Below are positions 56,461 through 64,000 of a DNA stretch of 64,000 bases, one piece after another. The translations under genes were made by a program, and so were the position numbers. The DNA is from Lampris incognitus (taxonomy: Eukaryota > Chordata > Actinopteri > Lampriformes > Lampridae), in contig NC_079224.1 of the NCBI RefSeq assembly GCF_029633865.1, positions 18,131,126-18,195,125 of the forward strand, given 5' to 3'. Under the pieces are notes generated by a model. That model was not told where the DNA came from. It ran no database searches and worked only from the letters and a program-made list of their open reading frames with translations. Position 1 is the stretch's first letter. Every line of letters starts with the position of its first letter.

Positions 56461-56899
56461 GGTCATTATTTTGCCATGATGTAATTAGCTGTTAAAGCTG
56501 AGGTAGGTCTTTTTTTTATGGCATCGTTGGGCAAAAATTCCATAATAACCTTTCAGCATATTGTATTTCAAGTGGTCTGAGAGAAAACTAGACTTCTGCA
56601 CCTCCTCTGGGCTCTGTACTCAGGCTTTAAAAAAAAATCTAGCCTGGGACGGAAGATTTTAGTCAATGACAGGTCATTTCAGAGAGAGGGTGTTGCTGTG
56701 GCTGTGCTACAAATGCAGATGAGCATGTATGCGATTAATTTGCTTTTGCCTTGCCCTGCTGGTCACTTGTGGTTGTAACTCTGACCCTAAAAATCAAAAA
56801 GACCAACTCGAAATGGCTGCTTCATGTGAACAATATTAGTGGAACTAAGCGATTCGCTGAAATTTTTTTACATGGATATATTATCAACTATGATACAAG

Positions 56900-57045
56900 T
56901 TTCACAAGTCCATCCGTCCATTCCACCCATTATCCAAACAGCTTATCCTGCTCTCAGGGTCACGGGGATGCTGGAGCCTATCCCAGCAGTCATTGTGCAG
57001 CAGGCGGGAGACACCTTGGACAGGCCGCCAGACCATCAAAGGGCC
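56900..57045 (-). repeat. Family A repeat, 3' part, reversed
   Basis: CCATCCGTCCATTCCACCCA, TTATCCAAACAGCTTATCCT, ATGCTGGAGCCTATCCCAGC and ACAGGCCGCCAGACCATCAA match the tail half of 25173-25553. A short (CTG)n follows at 57100. Confidence 0.68.
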
Positions 57046-57390
57046 TGACATTTCACAAGTCTCACTTTGACATTTCCTGGTTGTACATGAGTGGGGGCAG
57101 CTGCTGCTGCTGCTGCTGCTTCTGCTTCTTCTGCTACCACTACTACTACCACTGGCGGATCGCAAACAACTTTAAGGTGCATACTGCTACCTACTGTACA
57201 AGAGTGTGTAACAGCATGTCATTTTGCCCTGTTTCTTAAATTCTACCCATCAACCTTGTGTCAAAGTAAAGAGTGCCTTCCTGGTGATTTTAATCCCCTC
57301 CCCCTCTCCTTCTGTTCCCAGTATCTCCATCAGATTCCGCTCCTGTCCCGCCACTCAGACTTCGTCCTGTAACCTTTCTCTTTCCACTTC

Positions 57391-57905
57391 TTACATGTTA
57401 CAATGCAATATCACACGTTGAGCTCTTTCTTTAACTCCACAGTTCTTGCAGTTATCACTGTCCCTTTCCCCCTTCATAAACAGAGTGCCATTTAGTCCTG
57501 TGTGATCCAATCTTAGTCTCGTTATTATGATTTCCTCCCTCCTGTTCCTTTCTTTATAATTCTTTGTTATGACAGATTTTTGTATTTTGTAATATCCCCT
57601 TCCGTTCTGGTCTTCCTCCCACCTTGTCTGCCATATCTCCATTCCTTTCCTCTTAATCAGTGCTTTTCCTTCTCCTTTTCCCAGTGGAACTGATACTGTT
57701 ATTTCTTTTTGCAATGCCGTTTTTGCTAGTTTATCTGCACACTCATTCCCCTTCAAGTCCCTCATGTGCTGGTACCCAACAGAACTGTACGTCTATACCG
57801 CCTCTGTGTAGTCCTAGTAAATTATGGTAAATTTCAATGATTAAGTCTTCTCTGAGAGTTTTTGTTGACTGTATACTTTCCAAGACTGCTATTGAATCCG
57901 TACAT
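57391..57905 (-). pseudogene. LINE RNase H domain fragment (I-type)
   Basis: Minus strand from 57905: DSIAVLESIQSTKTLREDLI, DVQFCWVPAHEGL, then, one frame on, LKGNECADKLAKTALQKE. The D of SDS-A, the WVPAH-G block and GNE-AD-LAK are the RNase H catalytic surroundings that end ORF2 of I-type LINEs. Downstream: IITRLRLDHTGLNGTLFMKG, DNCKNCGVKERAQRVILHC with the C-x2-C...H-x-C knuckle. One frame break near 57770. Confidence 0.75.
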
Positions 57906-58557
57906 ATCCCCACCATATTAACACAAGTGGGGGCTGAAGAGCGAAGCAGAGGTCATTTGGTGGGAGGGCTTTAGCGGAGTAATATGAGGCGGCAGAGAGA
58001 GAGGTGGAAGGATTTGCACTGGAATATTCAATGTTACCTCCTGCAGCTTTAAAGCTGCAGTATGTATGTACTTCATGAGTTAAATATTTTAACAAATGCT
58101 ACGTGGTGTGATGCTCTCAGGAATTGAAACCAGGGCTGGAGGAAACCGCTTCTCAAAGTATTCGTCCTCATATTTTAGACAGCAGGGAGAAAGTGCTGGA
58201 CAAATTATCAACAATACATGAAATATGCCTGAGAGCATGTTTGCCAAGACAACATCTTCTCTGGTTTGCAGATGAAGTGTTTTTATTTGAATATGATTTT
58301 TTCCCTCCCCCCCCCCCTGGCTTGTTTTACAATGTGATTCATTTGTTTTGGGCTTGCAGCCACTCCACTAGAGCCTTTACATAGTAGAAGGAAAGGAACC
58401 AGTTCTTACTATTATGCATTTGCTCGATCACTATCTACAAATCAGAATAAACCTAGACATTCATTTACAGGGGTTTGTCGTTTTGTGTATGTTGCTATAT
58501 TTATTTTGTGTCAGTAGCTAGACAGGACACACATCTTAAATCTAGGTTTAGTCATGA
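57906..58557. other. No gene seen
   Basis: Contains a short C run at 58307. No supportable feature. Confidence 0.4.
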
Positions 58558-60179
58558 TACACTACCGTTCAAAAGTTTGGGATCACCCAAACAATTTTGT
58601 GTTTTCCATGAAAAGTCACACTTATTCACCACCATATGTTGTGAAATGAATAGAAAATAGAGTCAAGACATTGACAAGGTTAGAAATAATGATTTGTATT
58701 TGAAATAAGATTTTTTTTACATCAAACTTTGCTTTCGTCAAAGAATCCTCCATTTGCAGCAATTACAGCATTGCAGACCTTTGGCATTCTAGCTGTTAAT
58801 TTGTTGAGGTAATCTGGAGAAATTGCACCCCACGCTTCCAGAAGCAGCTCCCACAAGTTGGATTGGTTGGATGGGCACTTCTTGCGTACCATACGGTCAA
58901 GCTGCTCCCACAACAGCTCAATGGGGTTCAGATCTGGTGACTGCGCTGGCCACTCCATTACCGATAGAATACCAGCTGCCTGCTTCTGCTCTAAATAGTT
59001 CTTGCACAATTTGGAGGTGTGTTTAGGGTCATTGTCCTGTTGTAGGATGAAATTGGCTCCAATCAAGCGCTGTCCACTGGGTATGGCATGGCGTTGCAAA
59101 ATGGAGTGATAGCCTTCCTTATTCAGAATCCCTTTTACCCTGTACAAATCTCCCACCTTACCAGCACCAAAGCAACCCCAGACCATCACATTACCTCCAC
59201 CATGCTTAACAGATGGCGTCAGGCATTCTTCCAGCATCTTTTCATTTGTTCTGCGTCTCACAAACGTTCTTCTTTGTGATCCAAACACCTCAAACTTGGA
59301 TTCATCCGTCCACAACACTTTTTTCCAGTCTTCCTCTGTCCAATGTCTGTGTTCTTTTGCCCATCTTAATCTTTTTCTTTTATTGGTCAGTCTCAGATAT
59401 GGCTTTTTCTTTGCCACTCTGCCCTGAAGCCCAGAATCCCGCAGCCGCCTCTTCACTGTAGATGTTGACACTGGTGTTTTGCGGGTACTATTTAATGAAG
59501 ATGCCAGTTGGGGACCTGTGAGGCGTCTGTTTCTCAAACTAGAGACTCTAATGTACTTATCTTCTTGCTCAGTTGTGCAACGCGGCCTCCCACTTCTTTT
59601 TCTACTCTGGTTAGAGCCTGTTTGTGCTGTCCTCTGAAGGGAGTAGTACACACCGGTGTAGGAAATCTTCAATTTCTTAGCAATTTCTCGCATGGAATAG
59701 CCTTCATTTCTAAGAACAAGAATAGACTGTCGAGTTTCAGATGAAAGTTCTCTTTTTCTGGCCATTTTGAGCGTTTAATTGACCCCACAAATGTGATGCT
59801 CCAGAAACTCAATCTGCTCAAAGGAAGGTCAGTTTTGTAGCTTCTGTAACGAGCTAAACTGTTTTCAGATGTGTGAACATGATTGCACAAGGGTTTTCTA
59901 ATCATCAATTAGCCTTCTGAGCCAACGAGCAAACACATTGTACCATTAGAACACTGGAGTGATAGTTGCTTGAAATGGGCCTCTATACACCTATGTAGAT
60001 ATTGCACCAAAAACCAGACATTTGCAGCTAGAATAGTCATTTACCACATTAGCAATGTATAGAGTGTATTTCTTTAAAGTTAAGACTAGTTTAAAGTTAT
60101 CTTCATTGAACAGTACAGTGCTTTTCCTTCAAAAATATGTACATTTCAATGTGATCCCAAACTTATGAACGGTAGTGTA
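58558..60179 (-). mobile_element. Tc1/mariner element, DD38E type, copy 2
   Basis: TA at 58558-58559 and 60178-60179. Same length (1622 bp) as copy 1 and about nine substitutions from it by eye. One inverted-repeat end carries a substitution (ACTTATGAACGG where copy 1 has ACTTTTGAACGG). Transposase intact. Lies upstream of the second receptor exon, probably in its first intron. Confidence 0.95.
58722..59765 (-). CDS. Tc1/mariner transposase (DD38E, Intruder-like), copy 2
   Basis: 347 codons without interruption, differing from copy 1 at two residues. Here the GRPR motif (residues 59-62) between the two helix-turn-helix units is intact and residue 250 is Thr (DNDPKHTSK), the family norm. D154, D244 and E283 are all present, so this copy has every catalytic and linker residue I can check. 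ATG is at the start of MARKRELSSETRQS, the usual start of these proteins. No intron. It is the better candidate for an active source protein of the pair. Confidence 0.95.
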   Translation of the reverse strand: MARKRELSSETRQSILVLRNEGYSMREIAKKLKISYTGVYYSLQRTAQTGSNQSRKRSGRPRCTTEQEDKYIRVSSLRNRRLTGPQLASSLNSTRKTPVSTSTVKRRLRDSGLQGRVAKKKPYLRLTNKRKRLRWAKEHRHWTEEDWKKVLWTDESKFEVFGSQRRTFVRRRTNEKMLEECLTPSVKHGGGNVMVWGCFGAGKVGDLYRVKGILNKEGYHSILQRHAIPSGQRLIGANFILQQDNDPKHTSKLCKNYLEQKQAAGILSVMEWPAQSPDLNPIELLWEQLDRMVRKKCPSNQSNLWELLLEAWGAISPDYLNKLTARMPKVCNAVIAANGGFFDESKV

Positions 60180-60867
60180 TGTTAATCTGTACCACATACA
60201 CAGAGAGATACAAATTCTGATTTATGTGCCTTTACACTGTGTGGCGTACAAAATATATTTGCATGTGGAAAAATGTACTTGGATAAGTATGGTGGTCAAA
60301 GCTTTGCAAAATTTAGAATTTAAGAACTGGACGCCGTTCAATTCATGAGTTGGAATTTGTGCTGAACTGGCCATGTTCCACAGGATCTTGAATTGGAATT
60401 TAAATTTGACAGCAAGAGGAATTTGATTCATTGCGATTCAAAGAAATTCCGCTTATTTCTGGTTCCAAATCCCATTTAGTCACACAATGACAGATCTAAT
60501 CTAGTCTAGCCTACTTCCCTGCAAAATATGAATAATTACATCATTTATTTCAAAATTATTCCCATTTATGTCCCTTCCAAAATGAGTAATATTGTTTTTC
60601 ATTTCAAAGGCAGTAATCAACAATTAAAACATCATGGCAAATGCAATTATCATTTATTCCAATTTAATTGTCTAAAGAACTCAAAGATTTTATCCTACGT
60701 GACTTCATGTTGAAGACTTTGGGGTAAAGTAAGACAATCGGGGAAATGAAGTGTTCCTCAATCATGTTCTACAAAATGAAAGTTAAAATAAATGTAATAT
60801 AAAGTTTTATTAGAGCCACACGTTATTTGAGTGATAACATACATATATGATGTACAAAAGTCTTTGT
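60180..60867. other. No gene seen
   Basis: AT-rich DNA between the Tc1 element and the SINE pair. Confidence 0.4.
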
Positions 60868-61277
60868 CAGAGGGCGTCTGGGTGGCATAGCGGTCTATTC
60901 TGTTGCCTACCAAACACGGATTTTCGGTTCGAAGCCTCGTGTTACCTCTGGCTTGGGCGGGCATCTCCACAGACACAACTGGCCGTGTCTGCGAGAGGGA
61001 AGCCGGATGTGGGTATGTGTCCTGGTCACCGCACTAGCGCCTCCTCTGGTCGGCCAGGGCGCCTGTTCAGGGGGAAGGGAGAACTGGGGGGGAATAGCAT
61101 GATCTTCCCACACGCTATGTCCCCCTGGTGAAACTCCTCACTGTCAGGTGCAGAGAAGCGGCTGGTGACTCCACATGTATTGGGGGAGGCATGTGGTAGT
61201 GTGCAGCCCTCCCCGGCTCGGTAAAGGGGGTGAAGCAGCGACCGGGATGGCTCGGAAGAGTGGGGTAATTGTCCAAC
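60868..61277 (+). repeat. tRNA-derived SINE, copy 5 (left arm of inverted pair)
   Basis: The only plus-oriented copy. tRNA-like head GGGCGTCTGGGTGGCATAGC, GGTCTATTCTGTTGCCTACC, then CATGTGGTAGTGTGCAGCCC and tail GGGTAATTG at about 61270. It meets copy 6 tail to tail. Confidence 0.87.
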
Positions 61278-61282
61278 CCCGC

Positions 61283-61695
61283 CCCCTTTTTCTCCCCAAT
61301 TGTACTTGGCCAATTACCCTATTTTCTGAGCCGTCCCCGGTTGCTGTTTTACCTCTTCTGCCGATTCGGGGAGGGCTGCAGACTACCACATGCCTCCCCC
61401 AATACATGTGGAGTCGCCAGCCACTTCTCTGCACCTGAGGAGTTTCACCAGGGGGACATAGCATGTGGGAGGATCACGCTATTCCCCCCCAGTTCCCCCT
61501 TCCCCCTGAACAGGCACCCTGGCCGACCAGAGGAGGCGCTAGTGCACCGACCAGGACACATGCGACATCCGACTTCCCACATCCGGCTTCCCACCCGCAG
61601 GGATGCCTGACCAGGCCGGAAGTACACCGGGATTCGAACAGACAATCCCCGCATTGGTTGGCAACGAAATAGACCGCCTCGCTACCCGGACACCA
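61283..61695 (-). repeat. tRNA-derived SINE, copy 6 (right arm of inverted pair)
   Basis: Reversed copy beginning with the C/T-rich tail (CCCCCTTTTTCTCCCCAATT) and ending with the head ATAGACCGCCTCGCTACCCG. Together with copy 5 it forms an inverted repeat with arms of about 400 bp. Confidence 0.87.
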
Positions 61696-62239
61696 TGTAT
61701 ATGGATTTTGACATGCCCAGCCTTCATCTCTACTTCCTCGCAGCAGCAGGCTTGTTAGTTCCCAGCCCTCATCAGCTCGTGGAGAATATTAGATAGTCTA
61801 CTGTGCTGCACCACTGGGGCGCATATGGGCCTCTGTGATGAACACATTATTCACAACACTGTGAATTCAACTGGCACTTGTACATGGAACACATTTTTTA
61901 TTGTTAATTATCATCTGTGTGATTGCATAGAACAGATTAATCCTTCTAAGCATATATCTAATTTTAATGGCCTTGATGGTTTTGCCGGAAATCTGTGGTT
62001 CACAAGAGAGAACCTGCGTTCAGAGTTAAAAAAAAAGAAAAGATTATATCAAACAAACAATATTTAAATATACTTCCTTTGTGTTGATTCTGCATTAATT
62101 CCGCGATTGTACCTTTACATATCCATTGTTACAAGCTTCTGTCTTAGGTAGAAAAAGCGATTAATCACAGCAAATTGTGCAAGTAATTAATTTCTTTTAA
62201 TTGATCGACAGCTTTAGACTATGATATACAAAGACAGAG
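61696..62239. other. No gene seen
   Basis: AT-rich DNA. No supportable ORF. Confidence 0.4.
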
Positions 62240-62293
62240 TGATTGACTAATTAATAAATTGATTTATTGATTGATTGATTGACTAATTAATAA

Positions 62294-62328
<35 letters not shown>

Positions 62329-62345
62329 TATTTATTGATTGTGAT
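62240..62345. repeat. (TTGA)n tetranucleotide repeat
   Basis: GATTGATT units with an internal duplication of GACTAATTAATAAATTGATT. Confidence 0.9.
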
Positions 62346-63350
62346 AGTTCTTCAGTTTTGTTACAATGTCATATCAATCCATTCTCTTACATACACACAT
62401 GCACACACACAGTCACACACATTTGAAATGCTTTATTTGAATCCACTCATATTATCAGACAAATAATTAACATATCCTGATAACAAACAGAAACATTCAG
62501 ACAGTCATGTTTTCGGTAAATTCTGGTTATTAACAGCCCCAACACATCCAACAGTGTTGAAGCAGCACATCAGAGGGAGCATTCACTGACAAGAAGACTA
62601 GCAGCCTGACATCCTCGTACCGTAAGTTGAGCTTATTTTCTGTTCCTCAGTTCAGTTTTTAATACGGATGCACCCATGGTATGAGCCGCTACTCATCTCT
62701 AATACTCGCTGATATCAGTAAGTGGGGATTTATGGTGATTATTTATACACCAAACAGTGTTACACCGGTGAGCAGATGGTGGCGGGTGAGGTGGCCTTTT
62801 GGATATTATATAACGCCCTTTAACAATTCATGTCACACACAGGCCGGACAAGATGAGCACACATCACGTGCGTAGAGATGTGTATTGCACACATATGCAA
62901 TTGACTGTTACCGCTTCCAGGATGTTCTCCCCGCTCGTCCCCCCACATAAATAAGCATCCTCACATACTGCATATATACACACCTATCAGCCTTGTGGCC
63001 AGCCGTCACAACCTCACCTCCCCGTGTGAATTCTGCAGATATCACACCTGAGAGTGGTCGGACGCCATGCGGAGCAGTTACCCTCGTCGTGTTTCTGTGT
63101 GTAATGAGTGCCAGGATGTGATTGATGTACTGCGCTGACGCTTTGATAGAACCGGAGACGAGACAGGACTGCCCGGATGAAAAATCTACAGCATCCATCG
63201 TGCCATGTTTAGCATTTCAAATTTGAAACTGAAAAGAAGATGAGTAATATGAGTAAACCAGAATGCTCTGTTTTACAGCAGTCTTTGATATTGTTCAGTT
63301 CTTGCGAGAGAAAACAAAAATGAGAAGCTCTTGATTTTACTTATCTACAA
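62346..63350. other. No gene seen
   Basis: Moderate GC around 62910-63200 with one 96-codon minus-strand ORF lacking any recognised domain. I looked there for the first receptor exon without success. Confidence 0.4.
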
Positions 63351-63354
63351 GGTA

Positions 63355-63620
63355 ATCCAAAGGAGTTGAATCAAGTGCAACTGGACTTGGTATATATCCG
63401 TGAAGACGTTTCGCCTCTCATCCAAGAGGCTTCCTCAGTTCGTGCCTTTCTTACTAGACCAAGCTAGTCTTGGTCTAAGCTTGGTCTAGTCAGATAAGCT
63501 AGCCAGACTAGCTTGGTCTAGTCAGAAAGGCACAAACTGAGGAAGCCTCTTGGATGAGAGGCGAAACGTCTTCACGGATATATACCAAGTCCAGTTGCAC
63601 TTGATTCAACTCCTTTGGAT
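63355..63620. repeat. 115-bp near-perfect inverted repeat (Penelope-like ends)
   Basis: Arms 63355-63469 and 63506-63620, two mismatches, 36-bp spacer. The arms carry GAATCAAGTGCAACTGGACT and AGACGTTTCGCCTCTCATCC, the type of terminal sequence found in fish Penelope-like elements (compare CATCTGGACA / AAACGTTTCATCACTCAAGC at 32020). No coding part. Probably the fused inverted ends of one element. Confidence 0.75.
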
Positions 63621-63719
63621 AACCATGACCTGGATGAATGAGAACATTCACAGACATATCTACAAGGTAAATCACTCGTGCCACCAATATGCCAGTTTTT
63701 TGGGGGGTGGGGGGTGGGG

Positions 63720-64000
63720 GTGGGGGGGGGGTTCCCCCTCTTTTTCTCCCCAATTGTATTCGGCCAATCACCCCACTCTTCCGAGCCGTCCCGGTCGCTG
63801 CTCCACCTCCTCTGCCGATCCTGATAGGGCTGCAGACTACCACCTGTCTCTTCTGATACATGTGGAGTCGCCAGCCGCTTCTTTTCACCTGACAGTGAGG
63901 AGTTTAGCCCAGGGGACGTAGTGCATGGGAGGATCATGCTATCATGCTATTCCCCCCCCCCCCCGGAACAGGCGCCCCGACTGACCAGAGGAGGCGCTAC
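63720..64000 (-). repeat. tRNA-derived SINE, copy 7 (cut by window end)
   Basis: Reversed copy: CTTTTTCTCCCCAATTGTAT, GAGTCGCCAGCCGCTTCTTT, GACAGTGAGGAGTTTAGCCC, GGCGCCCCGACTGACCAGAG. The head lies beyond the window. A G-rich run precedes it. Confidence 0.87.

Noticed and set aside
61026..61672. Several Pro/Arg-rich ORFs of 70-110 codons
   Set aside because: They lie wholly inside the SINE pair and recur in the other SINE copies in arbitrary frames.
60868..61695. tRNA genes
   Set aside because: The tRNA-like parts are SINE heads with degenerate boxes joined to SINE bodies; no cloverleaf with a proper acceptor end was seen here or in the family A and B repeats.
62908..63198. First receptor exon
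   Set aside because: The 96-codon ORF has no hydrophobic TM1 or GN-LV-type motif and no suitable donor.

Overview
This is a stretch of ray-finned fish nuclear genome, almost certainly from a teleost. The evidence is a spliced vertebrate GPCR with canonical GT-AG introns, tRNA-headed SINE-like repeats, L2/CR1, RTE and Penelope-type retroelements, hAT, piggyBac and Tc1 DNA transposons, and long GT microsatellites. There are no operons and no prokaryotic gene structure.

The only host gene I can support is a kisspeptin receptor on the minus strand. Four coding exons are visible: the second at 54249-54373, third at 38199-38334, fourth at 37850-38088 and last at 35851-36234. Splice phases agree throughout. 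The first coding exon (N-terminus and TM1) was not found and probably lies beyond 64000. The intron between the second and third exons is 15.9 kb and is filled with transposon debris. A 519-bp MITE-like element sits about 165 bp past the stop codon.

Layout. 1-520: CpG-rich, promoter-like, with a CENP-B/Tigger-like fragment. 1.49-4.4 kb: L2-type LINE, hAT fragment, possible solo LTR. 4.9-11.2 kb: a decayed piggyBac gene split by a LINE that is itself split by an RTE LINE, and also broken by a solo LTR with a clean 5-bp duplication. 11.5-14.7 kb: SINE-like repeats, a hAT 5' part, a Ty3 gag remnant. 14.93-19.35 kb: a complete young Ty3/gypsy element on the minus strand with two LTRs I read as identical and a predicted -1 frameshift signal. 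20.2-21.8 kb: second L2 copy. 25.8-27.4 kb and 58.6-60.2 kb: two nearly identical full-length Tc1/mariner elements with intact 347-aa transposases of DD38E spacing. 27.8-31.4 kb: a CR1/L2-type LINE whose ORF1 has an esterase domain. 32.0-32.7, 45.7-46.5 and 63.4-63.6 kb: Penelope-like element ends in inverted arrangement. 42.7-53.9 kb (inside the large receptor intron): L2 fragments, hAT C-terminus, tandem repeats, a possible hAT insertion with 8-bp duplication.

One tRNA-derived SINE family occurs seven times, six in minus orientation, including a tail-to-tail inverted pair at 60.87-61.70 kb. The window shows several layers of insertion: old decayed elements, then nested LINEs, then young gypsy and Tc1 copies. 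The parts with most apparent functional integrity are the receptor exons, the two Tc1 transposases and the gypsy gag with its recoding signal.
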